From the NCBI GenBank assembly GCA_900769475.1, contig CAAGGQ010000049.1:1-29426 (forward strand): DNA of 29,426 bases. The letters are read 5' to 3'. Positions within the stretch are counted from its first letter, which is position 1. The number at the start of each line of letters is the position of its first letter. Positions 16,745-23,451 of this stretch are shown here, in pieces. The translations under genes were made by a program, and so were the position numbers. The notes under the pieces are model-generated. The model saw nothing but the letters and a program-made list of their open reading frames with translations, made no database searches and was not told the DNA's origin. The DNA comes from Clostridia bacterium (lineage in GTDB: Bacteria > Bacillota > Clostridia > Oscillospirales > CAG-272).

Positions 16745-16781
16745 GGAGGACTGCAAACCATTGCGGTCCTCCTTCTTTTTT
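16745..16781 (+). terminator. Intrinsic terminator after ftsH
   Basis: GGAGGACTGCAA pairs with TTGCGGTCCTCC (one T-G wobble) around ACCA, followed by TTCTTTTTT. It closes the gdpP-to-ftsH run. Confidence 0.9.
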
Positions 16782-16809
16782 CAATGTTTACGGAGCGGAA
16801 AATTTTTCC

Positions 16810-16839
16810 TTGACAAACCCTGTGTGCCTGTGGTATAAT
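16810..16839 (+). promoter_or_regulatory. Promoter of the phosphoribosyltransferase-like gene
   Basis: TTGACA (16810-16815) and TATAAT (16834-16839) are spaced 18 bp, with a TG one base before the -10 (extended -10). The 5' UTR is only about 20 nt. Confidence 0.85.
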
Positions 16840-16863
16840 AAAAAAAAAGGAGTCTTTTTGATC

Positions 16864-17505
16864 ATGCCTACCACAAACTCTTATAAGATTCGTACCAAGC
16901 ACCGCAATCTGTTCCTGCGCGTATCCAAAGGACACTTTGCCACCAGCCATAGCCATATCAATTACTATATTGATGTTACCACCCAAAAGACCCGTCTTTC
17001 CGAGGCCAAGGCGGTTGCTAAGGAGTTAGTTTCTTATTACTCGGTCAACACCATTGTGGATACCGTGCTTTGCCTGGACGGTACCGAGGTGATTGGTGCC
17101 TGTCTTGCCAACGAGCTTACCAAGGGCGCGTTCATGAACCTGAACGCTCACCAAACCATTTATATCATTACTCCTGAGCACACCACGGGAAGTCAGCTCT
17201 TCTTCCGTGATAACATCGTTCCTTCCATTACCGGAAAGCACGTGCTGATCCTTGCCGCATCGGTTTCCACCGGATATACCGCCAAGGCGGCGGTTGAGGC
17301 CATCAAGTATTATGGCGGTCACGTGGCCGGCGTTTGTTCGATCTTTGCCACGGTAGATGAATGTGCCGGCTACCCCGTCCATTCGATCTTTGACCCCAAG
17401 GATCTCCAGGACTACACCAGCTACGCCTCCCACGAATGCCCCATGTGCAAGAAGGGTGAGAAAATCGACGCCCTGGTCAATAGCTTTGGATATTCGAAGC
17501 TGTAA
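16864..17505 (+). CDS. Phosphoribosyltransferase-like protein (orotate PRT-related) with a degenerate PRPP motif
   Basis: The protein has 213 residues with a type I phosphoribosyltransferase fold pattern. The strand-loop at residues 127-137, VLILAASVSTG, occupies the place of the PRPP-binding motif, which in active enzymes has two adjacent acidic residues (for example VLIVDDVITTG). Here they are Ala-Ala, so catalysis is doubtful and a binding or regulatory role is possible. A C-terminal CPMC (Cys192, Cys195) could bind metal. The ATG at 16864 lies 11 nt after AAAGGAG; an in-frame TTG at 16858 has better spacing and is an alternative. It is a single-gene unit with its own promoter and terminator. 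Confidence 0.65.
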   Translation: MPTTNSYKIRTKHRNLFLRVSKGHFATSHSHINYYIDVTTQKTRLSEAKAVAKELVSYYSVNTIVDTVLCLDGTEVIGACLANELTKGAFMNLNAHQTIYIITPEHTTGSQLFFRDNIVPSITGKHVLILAASVSTGYTAKAAVEAIKYYGGHVAGVCSIFATVDECAGYPVHSIFDPKDLQDYTSYASHECPMCKKGEKIDALVNSFGYSKL

Positions 17506-17524
17506 GCATTTTATAACAAAACAG

Positions 17525-17560
17525 AATCCGCGACAGATTTTCATCTGTCGCGGATTTTTT
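17525..17560. terminator. Intrinsic terminator between convergent genes
   Basis: AATCCGCGACAGAT and ATCTGTCGCGGATT form a perfect 14-bp stem around TTTC, with six T at the end of the right arm and beyond. Upstream A residues could make it work in the opposite direction for the P-II gene too. Confidence 0.9.
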
Positions 17561-17578
17561 GAATCTTCGTAATTAGCT

Positions 17579-18310
17579 TTAATCCTCATCCTGATCAAAG
17601 CGGCCAATACCGATGAGGGAATCCACGGGGAGGGAGAAGAGGACGGCACCGCCGTCGGTCTTCAGACCCGCGTTCTCGCGGATGGCTTCCATGATCTGGG
17701 CTTTGTATTCGTGAGAGGTGAGGAAGGCGATGGTGTCGGTCTCCTGCTTAAAGGAGGTTCCGATCAGCTGCTCGGCCTGCTTGTTGTTAATGCTGCGGGT
17801 GTGGAGAATGGTGGCACCGGTGGCTCCGGCGGCACGGCTGCAATCCAACACCTTGTCGGTATATTTTTGATTCACTACGGCAACGATCAATTCATGCATT
17901 TTCTTGGTGCGCTCCTTTTCCGATGTGTTTTTAGAGGGGTCGGCAACCGATTCTTCCCGGAAGGGGGTGTTGAGGATCGCGTTGCTGATGATGCTGGAGA
18001 TGCCCGAAAGGGGAATGGTAAAGGCAATGCCGTTGCCCATGAGATAGAGCTTGAGGCGCTTGTTGATAGCGCGCAGGACCTGGGATTGGCAGTAATTGGG
18101 GATCAGAGAGTATACCACGCGCTTTTCGATCTCATCCAATCCCAAGTAGCTCATGTAGTGGGAGGTGGCCGTTCCGTAGCCAATGGAGGAGAAGTGCAGG
18201 GATACACAACATTCGTTGCAAACCTCGGTCAGCGCGATCTCATCCTCCTTGCGGATGATGCAAACCAAAAGCTTGGCGCGTTTTTCAAATGCGGGAGCTT
18301 TTTTTGCCAT
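17579..18310 (-). CDS. Double-domain P-II family regulator paired with the DUF1538 transporter
   Basis: The 243-residue protein holds two GlnB-like P-II domains. The first runs over about residues 12-110, with GNGIAFTIPLSGI at 92-104. The second runs over about 138-237, with GATGATILHTRSI at 162-174 and GAVLFSLPVDSLIGI near its end. A charged linker (SVADPSKNTSEKERTKK) joins them. Neither copy shows the classical uridylylated T-loop tyrosine motif. P-II proteins sense nucleotides and sometimes 2-oxoglutarate, and commonly gate the membrane protein encoded beside them. The ATG at 18310 overlaps the stop of the DUF1538 gene by one base, with AGGAGGTG upstream, so the two are translationally coupled. 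Confidence 0.82.
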   Translation of the reverse strand: MAKKAPAFEKRAKLLVCIIRKEDEIALTEVCNECCVSLHFSSIGYGTATSHYMSYLGLDEIEKRVVYSLIPNYCQSQVLRAINKRLKLYLMGNGIAFTIPLSGISSIISNAILNTPFREESVADPSKNTSEKERTKKMHELIVAVVNQKYTDKVLDCSRAAGATGATILHTRSINNKQAEQLIGTSFKQETDTIAFLTSHEYKAQIMEAIRENAGLKTDGGAVLFSLPVDSLIGIGRFDQDED

Positions 18311-19863
18311 TAGCGTTTCACCTCCTGGGGTTCTTGCAGAGTTTCGAATACCGAGTCGCTGTAATCCAGGATCACTTCCTGCTCGGAGGTAAAGCGGCTG
18401 ATGGCGCGCTTGGCCTTCAAGCTGTAGAGCAATCCGCAGATCTGAATGGAAATGATGGGGGTCAGCGCCACAAAGGAGACACATCCAAAGGCCTGGGTCA
18501 TAATGTTGGCACCCAGGGTCGAGCAGGCACCAATTGCCAGGGGAAGAACAAAGGCGCTCATCATGGCACCGCTGGCAACTCCACCCGAGTCAAAGGCAAT
18601 GCCCGTAAAGAACTTGGGAACAAAGAAGGAAAGTCCCAAGCAAAGGATGTAGCCGGGGATCAGGATCCAAAGGATCGAGATGCCGGTGAGGATCCGCATC
18701 ATGGAGAGTCCCAATGCGGCACACACACCAATCGAAAGGGTAAGACGCATGGTGCTGGCGGAAATGGCACCGGCGGTGATCTGTTCAACCTGTTTGTTCA
18801 GCACGTAAACGGCAGGCTCGGCATTTACGATAAAGTAACCGATGAGCATGCAGATCGGGACCAGAAGCTCGCCTCCGCCAATGCCGGCTAAGGACTGTCC
18901 CAGGGCCAGACCCGTGGGGCGGAAGCCCTCGTTGGCACCCGTCAAAAAGACGACTAGCCCTACGAAGGTATACACGATACCCACGCCAATACGGATCAGC
19001 TTCTTGGGGCTAAAGGCTTTGGTTACCAACTGGAAGAGCACCGAAAAGACAATGGTGGGAAGCAGGGCGATGCCAACGTCGGCGGCGTGATCTACAAAGC
19101 CGTGGAGGTAGTGGGACATGCCGGCGCGGGTGTGTTCTACCTGGGTCATCATATCGTTCATATCGTAGTCGCCGCCCTCCAAACGGAAACAGATCCCAAG
19201 GATCAGCACCGAAAGGATAGGACCAATGCTGCACAGGGCAACCAGACCAAAGGAATCGTCCTGGCCGTCGTCCGAGCGGATACGCGAGATACCGGCACCA
19301 ATGGCCATGATGAAGGGAACCGTCATAGGTCCCGTGGTGACTCCGCCCGAGTCAAAGGACACCGACCAAAAGCCCTGGGGAACAAAGAAGCAGAGCAGGA
19401 AGGCGATGGTGTAAAAGATGCCCAGCAGCAGGGCCAGGTTTACGCGGAATACGATGCGAAGAATGGCGATGGCAAGGAAGATGCCCACGCCCAGGGACAC
19501 CGTGAGGATCAGAAGCATATTGGGAACGCCCGATACCTGGTCGGCCAGGATCTGCAGGTCGGGCTCGGAAATGGTCACCAGGATGCCGATCACAAAGCTG
19601 ATCAGCGCAATGAGCCAGATCTTACCAGAGGAGGCCATGGAAGAGCCCAGCTTGGCGCCCAGGGTCTGCATCGACATCTCGGCTCCCATGGTAAACACCG
19701 CAAGTCCCGCAATCAGGCACAAAACGCCCAAGAGGAACATCAAAAAGGTTCCGGGCTCCAAGGGCGTGATGGTAACGCTCAGAAGCATCACGATGGCGGC
19801 GATTGGCAGGATCGAGGTCAATGATTCGTGAAATTTGAGCTTAATCAGATTTTTCAAGATCAA
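18310..19863 (-). CDS. DUF1538 polytopic membrane protein (internally duplicated, putative transporter)
   Basis: The 517-residue protein is very hydrophobic, with about 12 membrane segments in two homologous halves. The same motifs recur about 250 residues apart: SFDSGGVTTGPM (residues 169-180) with AFDSGGVASGAM (423-434), and ISEPDLQILADQV (98-110) with NAEPAVYVLNKQV (347-359). Such repeats often form inverted-topology transporters. Two DUF1538 domains per chain are usual for the family. The substrate is not established to my knowledge. The overlapping P-II gene suggests ligand-controlled gating, by analogy with AmtB-GlnK and SbtA-SbtB. The ATG at 19863 is about 30 bp from an extended -10 promoter. 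Confidence 0.85.
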   Translation of the reverse strand: MILKNLIKLKFHESLTSILPIAAIVMLLSVTITPLEPGTFLMFLLGVLCLIAGLAVFTMGAEMSMQTLGAKLGSSMASSGKIWLIALISFVIGILVTISEPDLQILADQVSGVPNMLLILTVSLGVGIFLAIAILRIVFRVNLALLLGIFYTIAFLLCFFVPQGFWSVSFDSGGVTTGPMTVPFIMAIGAGISRIRSDDGQDDSFGLVALCSIGPILSVLILGICFRLEGGDYDMNDMMTQVEHTRAGMSHYLHGFVDHAADVGIALLPTIVFSVLFQLVTKAFSPKKLIRIGVGIVYTFVGLVVFLTGANEGFRPTGLALGQSLAGIGGGELLVPICMLIGYFIVNAEPAVYVLNKQVEQITAGAISASTMRLTLSIGVCAALGLSMMRILTGISILWILIPGYILCLGLSFFVPKFFTGIAFDSGGVASGAMMSAFVLPLAIGACSTLGANIMTQAFGCVSFVALTPIISIQICGLLYSLKAKRAISRFTSEQEVILDYSDSVFETLQEPQEVKR

Positions 19864-19896
19864 CGTCCTTTCTGTAATATAGTTTTGTTCCTATTT

Positions 19897-19905
19897 ATTA
19901 TATCA
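19897..19905 (-). promoter_or_regulatory. Extended -10 promoter of the DUF1538/P-II operon
   Basis: On the minus strand the sequence is TGATATAAT (19905-19897), a perfect extended -10, about 35 bp upstream of the start codon. No clear -35 hexamer lies at 17 bp. Confidence 0.6.
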
Positions 19906-20034
19906 TATTTTTCTTTTCAATGGTATCCTTTTTTCGAAAAAAAGAAAGCCAAAGTTTTTTGCTTCTGTTCTTTGTATTTTGGTATACCTGCTAAATTGTT
20001 AACAATAAGATTTGATTTGTTCACAGTTTGTATA

Positions 20035-20063
20035 TTGAATCTCCTTTGGAAATGAGATATAAT
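20035..20063 (+). promoter_or_regulatory. Promoter of the CNNM/CorC - Na+ pump operon
   Basis: TTGAAT (20035-20040) and TATAAT (20058-20063) are spaced exactly 17 bp. Transcription should begin near 20070, leaving an unusually long leader of about 240 nt before the first gene. Confidence 0.8.
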
Positions 20064-20132
20064 GAATGGGAATGAGCCACTCACGCAATGTGCGTCAGAG
20101 CGGTGGATGGAAGAAAGGAGAAACATTGCAAC

Positions 20133-20183
20133 ATGGACGGCGGATCTGCCCCTGACGGAGACCGAACGACTCCCCCTGAATAG
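20133..20183 (+). CDS. Candidate 16-residue leader peptide in the CNNM transporter 5' UTR
   Basis: A short open frame within the leader encodes MDGGSAPDGDRTTPPE and stops with TAG. AAAGGAG lies 12 nt upstream of the ATG. The peptide is rich in acidic residues and proline (PD, GD, PPE), the composition known from Salmonella/E. coli mgtL, whose translation stalls or aborts at low Mg2+. A terminator-like hairpin begins 14 nt after the stop. This is an inference from composition and arrangement; the spacing is slightly long and the frame could be fortuitous. Confidence 0.35.
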   Translation: MDGGSAPDGDRTTPPE

Positions 20184-20196
20184 AAATGGATCGTGT

Positions 20197-20239
20197 GACT
20201 TGATTTTTTCCAAGAAGGAAAACGGCAAGTCCTATTTTT
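20197..20239 (+). terminator. Candidate attenuator hairpin in the CNNM transporter leader
   Basis: GACTTG (20197-20202) pairs with CAAGTC (20226-20231). Inside, TTTTCC (20206-20211) pairs with GGAAAA (20217-20222) around AAGAA. A CTA then five T follow. It lies between the candidate leader peptide and the transporter start, where it would reduce expression unless disrupted. Confidence 0.45.
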
Positions 20240-20311
20240 GTGCCCGAAAAACGGGGAAAGAAAGCATTTCATTTTTATTCGAAAATACAAAGGAGTTATT
20301 CATTATTCATC

Positions 20312-21688
20312 ATGGAAATATTTTTTAAATTATTCGTTCAAGTTCTGTTGATTGCGCTGAACGCGTTTTTCGCGGCCTCGGAGCTGGCCCTGGTTTCGGT
20401 CAATGAAGCCAAGCTGCGTCGCCAAGCCGACGCCGGAGACGTCAAGGCAGCAAAATTGTTAAAGATCGTGGAGGAGCCCACCGGCTTTCTTTCCACCATT
20501 CAGATCGGTATCACCCTGGCCGGCTTCCTGGGATCGGCATTTGCCGCTGAGAGCTTTGCCGGTGGTCTGGCCCATTGGCTGTATCATTCCCTTAGCCTGA
20601 CCTTCTTCTCCGAGGGCGTTTGGGAAACCATTGCTGTGGTGCTGATCACTATTATTCTGTCGTATTTCTCCCTTATTCTCGGGGAGCTGGTGCCCAAACG
20701 GGTGGCTATGCGCAATCCCGAGGCCTTTGCCCGCAAGGTTTGCGGTGTGATCTCGGGTCTTGCCAAGGTGTTAAAGCCCGTGGTCTGGTTCCTTTCGGTC
20801 AGCACCAACGGCGTTCTCCGCATGGTTGGTATCAACCCCAACGAGAATACCGAGGCGGTTTCCGAAGAGGACATTATGGGTCTTGTAGATGCCGTGGAGG
20901 AGCAGGGCGAGATCGATAACGAAACCAAGGAAATGATCGAAAACGTGTTTGAATTCGACGATACCCTGGTTTCCGAGATCATGGTACGCCGCGCGGAAAT
21001 GACCGTGCTTTACGAATCGGACACTCCCGAGGAAGCAGTTAAGACCATGCTGGAAAGTGGACTTTCCCGTTTCCCGGTATGCGGTGAGGATACCGACGAT
21101 ATCAAGGGCATCGTGCTTGCTCGGGAATATCTGTTTGCCCTACATCAGAATCCTGAGTGTAGCGTTACGGACATCATGCAAAAGGTCAAATTCGTTCCCG
21201 AGAGCCTTCCTACCAACGTTCTGTTGCGGGATATGCGTCAGAGTAAGATGCACATGGCCATTGTGGTGGACGAATACGGCCAGACGGCGGGTCTGGTGAC
21301 CATGGAGGACCTGCTGGAAACCATTGTTGGTAACATTTACGACGAGACCGATGCTCCCGAGGTTCCCGAATCCGAGGAGCTGGCGCCCAACCATTGGCAC
21401 ATCGTTGGCTCCATGACTGTAGAAAACGCCGAGAAGATCGTTGGCGTGCCTCTTTCCGATGAGGAAAACACCTACGATACGGTGGGCGGCTTCGTGCTGT
21501 CCAACCTGGCATACCTCCCCGAGGATGGGGAGACCCCCGAGTTCACCTATCGCAACCTGCTGGTCAAGGTTCTTTCGGTGCAGGAAAAGCGCATCGAGCT
21601 CATTGAGGTATTCAAGAGCGAGCTCGAGGACGAAGAAAAAGCAGTGGCCGCTTCGACAGAGCTGACCGCGGAAGACGGATCGAAATAA
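20312..21688 (+). CDS. HlyC/CorC (CNNM) family divalent cation transporter
   Basis: The 458-residue protein has an N-terminal DUF21/CNNM membrane domain (about residues 1-165, with AASELALVSVNEAKLR and SYFSLILGELVPKRVA). Two CBS domains follow (about 190-325, EIMVRRAEMTVL, GLSRFPVCGED, MAIVVDEYGQTAGLVTMEDLLE), then a C-terminal CorC_HlyC domain (about 355-440, VGSMTVENAEKIVG, YDTVGGFVLSNLAYLP). Members export or exchange Mg2+ or Co2+ with Na+. The ATG at 20312 is 16 nt after AAAGGAG, longer than usual, and no other in-frame start is better placed. No terminator separates it from the decarboxylase genes, so they probably share a transcript. Confidence 0.88.
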   Translation: MEIFFKLFVQVLLIALNAFFAASELALVSVNEAKLRRQADAGDVKAAKLLKIVEEPTGFLSTIQIGITLAGFLGSAFAAESFAGGLAHWLYHSLSLTFFSEGVWETIAVVLITIILSYFSLILGELVPKRVAMRNPEAFARKVCGVISGLAKVLKPVVWFLSVSTNGVLRMVGINPNENTEAVSEEDIMGLVDAVEEQGEIDNETKEMIENVFEFDDTLVSEIMVRRAEMTVLYESDTPEEAVKTMLESGLSRFPVCGEDTDDIKGIVLAREYLFALHQNPECSVTDIMQKVKFVPESLPTNVLLRDMRQSKMHMAIVVDEYGQTAGLVTMEDLLETIVGNIYDETDAPEVPESEELAPNHWHIVGSMTVENAEKIVGVPLSDEENTYDTVGGFVLSNLAYLPEDGETPEFTYRNLLVKVLSVQEKRIELIEVFKSELEDEEKAVAASTELTAEDGSK

Positions 21689-21750
21689 GTCATCCCCCGG
21701 GATCAACTTGTTCAGATAACAAAATCACCATTTGAGAAAGGTAAAAAGCA

Positions 21751-22875
21751 ATGGATAAGTTAAGTTTTTTGTACAACAGCTTTGAATGGCTGATCCAAAA
21801 CGACGGCTGGAAGAACGTGATCATGTGGATCATTGGAGGCGTTCTCATCTTCTTGGCCATCAAGAAGCAGATGGAGCCCACCCTGCTCCTCCCCATGGGC
21901 TTTGGTGCCATCCTGGTCAACATTCCCATGGCCGATGCAGTCCTGGAGCACGGCCCCATTACCACCCTGTACAATGCCGGTATTGCCAACGAGTTGTTCC
22001 CGCTCCTGCTCTTCATCGGTATTGGTGCTATGATCGACTTTGGACCTCTGCTCAGCAACCCCAAGCTGATGATCTTTGGCGCGGCGGCACAGTTTGGTAT
22101 CTTCTTTACCCTGTGTTTGGCTTCCATTTTCTTCCCCAACATTAACGATGCGGCTTCCATTGCCATTATCGGTGCGGCAGACGGCCCCACCGCCATTGCC
22201 GTTTCCCAGGCGCTGAACTCCGGCTACCAGGGAGCCATCATGGTGGCGGCGTACTCCTACATGGCCCTGGTGCCTGTGATCCAGCCCCCCGTAATTAAGC
22301 TGATGACCACCAAGAAGGAGCGTCAAATCCGGATGCCTTACGCGCCCAAGAGCGTGTCCAAGCTGACCCGTATTTTGTTCCCCATTGTTATTACGCTGAT
22401 CGCCGGTATTTTTGCTCCCTCCGCCGTATCCCTGGTAGGATTTTTGATGTTTGGTAACCTGATCCGTGAGTGCGGTGTGCTGGATTCTCTCTCCGAGACC
22501 GCGCAAAAGGTTCTGGCCAACCTCATCACCATCTTCCTGGGTATTTCCATCGCCTTCCAGATGCAGGCCGATAAGTTTATCGCCCTGGAGACCATCATTA
22601 TTCTGGGGCTGGGTCTGTTTGCCTTCGTATTTGATACCGTGGGCGGTATTCTGGTAGCAAAGCTGATCAACCTCTTCTCCAAGAAGAAGATCAACCCCAT
22701 GATCGGTGCCGCGGGTATTTCCGCGTTCCCCATGTCGGGTCGAATCGTACATAAGATGGGTCTGGAGGAGGATCCTCAAAACTTCCTGCTCATGCACTCC
22801 ATCGGTGTAAACGTGTCGGGTCAGATCGCGTCGGTGATTGCCGGCGGTATGATCCTCAACTTCTTCCTTAAGTAA
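21751..22875 (+). CDS. oadB: Sodium ion-translocating decarboxylase, beta subunit
   Basis: The 374-residue polytopic membrane protein is of the OadB/GcdB/MmdB family. Diagnostic segments are ELFPLLLFIGIGAMIDFGPLL, IAIIGAADGPTAIA with the Na+-site Asp144, FDTVGGILVAKLINLF, and NPMIGAAGISAFPMSGR. The subunit couples decarboxylation of a carboxybiotin intermediate to outward Na+ transport. Which acid (oxaloacetate, methylmalonyl-CoA or glutaconyl-CoA) cannot be told from beta alone, so the symbol is generic. No alpha (carboxyltransferase) or biotin carrier gene is in the window. A small membrane protein follows 24 bp later. Confidence 0.92.
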   Translation: MDKLSFLYNSFEWLIQNDGWKNVIMWIIGGVLIFLAIKKQMEPTLLLPMGFGAILVNIPMADAVLEHGPITTLYNAGIANELFPLLLFIGIGAMIDFGPLLSNPKLMIFGAAAQFGIFFTLCLASIFFPNINDAASIAIIGAADGPTAIAVSQALNSGYQGAIMVAAYSYMALVPVIQPPVIKLMTTKKERQIRMPYAPKSVSKLTRILFPIVITLIAGIFAPSAVSLVGFLMFGNLIRECGVLDSLSETAQKVLANLITIFLGISIAFQMQADKFIALETIIILGLGLFAFVFDTVGGILVAKLINLFSKKKINPMIGAAGISAFPMSGRIVHKMGLEEDPQNFLLMHSIGVNVSGQIASVIAGGMILNFFLK

Positions 22876-22899
22876 GGGTCTGCAGAAAGGAGAACTGCT

Positions 22900-23058
22900 A
22901 TGTTTGAAGAAATGATCAATAATATCAATCCCATGAACTTTATCAACAACCTTGGTTACATGGGCGCGGGAATGCTGGGAATTTTCGTTGTGATCGGTCT
23001 GATCGTTCTGACCACCGTTGCATTGAATAAGGCCACCTCTCCCAAGGAAAAGAAATAA
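22900..23058 (+). CDS. 52-residue single-span membrane protein, OadG-like gamma subunit candidate
   Basis: It begins 24 bp after oadB, with AAAGGAG 7 nt before the ATG, and encodes 52 residues. The N-terminal 20 are polar with many Asn (NNINPMNFINNLGYMGAGM). One membrane helix covers about residues 22-42 (GAGMLGIFVVIGLIVLTTVAL) and the tail is basic (KATSPKEKK). One membrane span, small size and position after beta match the gamma (OadG) subunit that assembles Na+ decarboxylase complexes, although the usual proline-linked C-terminal part is absent. The clear ribosome binding site and spacing make it a real gene. Confidence 0.72.
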   Translation: MFEEMINNINPMNFINNLGYMGAGMLGIFVVIGLIVLTTVALNKATSPKEKK

Positions 23059-23212
23059 AAGAAAAAAAGAACGCGCCGATAGGGACGTACTCCAAAGGAC
23101 AGTATTTACCTGCCGACAAAAAAGAGTATAGATTGTCTTTTGGGCGTAGCGTACCATTCGCCCGAAAGGGCGAGCAGACCCACAGAGATTAATATGTAAG
23201 GTTTCCTAACGG
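23059..23212 (+). other. 154-bp structured stretch between the Na+ pump genes and their terminator
   Basis: No coding frame is evident. It contains a GNRA-type hairpin TCGCCC-GAAA-GGGCGA (23158-23173) and a GACAA/TTGTC stem (23115-23137 region). It should be transcribed as the 3' UTR of the upstream operon, since the first good terminator lies at 23213. I do not recognise a known RNA family here. Confidence 0.4.
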
Positions 23213-23254
23213 ATAAGGCGGTTTGAATGAAATTTCAAGCCGTCTTATTTTTTT
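23213..23254 (+). terminator. Intrinsic terminator of the CNNM-oadB operon
   Basis: ATAAGGCGGTTTGAA pairs with TTCAAGCCGTCTTAT (two G-U wobbles) around a short TGAAAT loop, followed by seven T. Confidence 0.88.
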
Positions 23255-23258
23255 AAGA

Positions 23259-23287
23259 TTGACAAATCCTCTAAAATGTGGTATAAT
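23259..23287 (+). promoter_or_regulatory. Very strong promoter of the protease leader RNA
   Basis: TTGACA (23259-23264) and TATAAT (23282-23287) are consensus at 17 bp, plus TG one base before the -10. It begins 5 bp after the preceding terminator. Confidence 0.9.
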
Positions 23288-23293
23288 ACACTC

Positions 23294-23432
23294 GCTACAC
23301 ATCTTAATATACCCTTACAAGGGGGAATACTATTTTGGTAAAAATGTATTCTCTCTCCCTTTGTTATGGGTAGATGTGTAGCAACATTGAGAGGTACGTT
23401 TTTCGTGCGTCTCTCAATGGGACGCACTTTTT
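23294..23432 (+). promoter_or_regulatory. Structured leader RNA with mutually exclusive hairpins (attenuator/riboswitch candidate)
   Basis: Domain 1 is closed by a perfect 11-bp stem, GCTACACATCT (23294-23304) with AGATGTGTAGC (23372-23382), with further pairing inside (ACCC/GGGT, AATAC/GTATT). Domain 2 can fold two ways. Hairpin A pairs CATTGAGAG (23385-23393) with CTCTCAATG (23411-23419), extended by GTACG/CGTGC. Hairpin B pairs GTGCGTC (23405-23411) with GACGCAC (23421-23427), followed by five T, and is a terminator. A and B share 23405-23411, so they exclude each other. That is the usual layout of a transcriptional riboswitch or attenuator. No known class was recognised from its conserved core. 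The protease ribosome binding site lies just downstream. Confidence 0.6.
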
Positions 23433-23451
23433 ATATTTGGAGGAACAGACT

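Noticed and set aside
20064..20311. A known Mg2+ (M-box) or Mn2+ (yybP-ykoY) riboswitch before the CNNM transporter.
   Set aside because: I looked for the conserved core segments of these classes, as far as I remember them, and did not find them.
20062..20328. An 88-codon plus-strand frame in the CNNM leader.
   Set aside because: Its ATG overlaps the promoter -10 element, so it lies upstream of the expected transcription start. It has no ribosome binding site and overlaps the transporter start in another frame.
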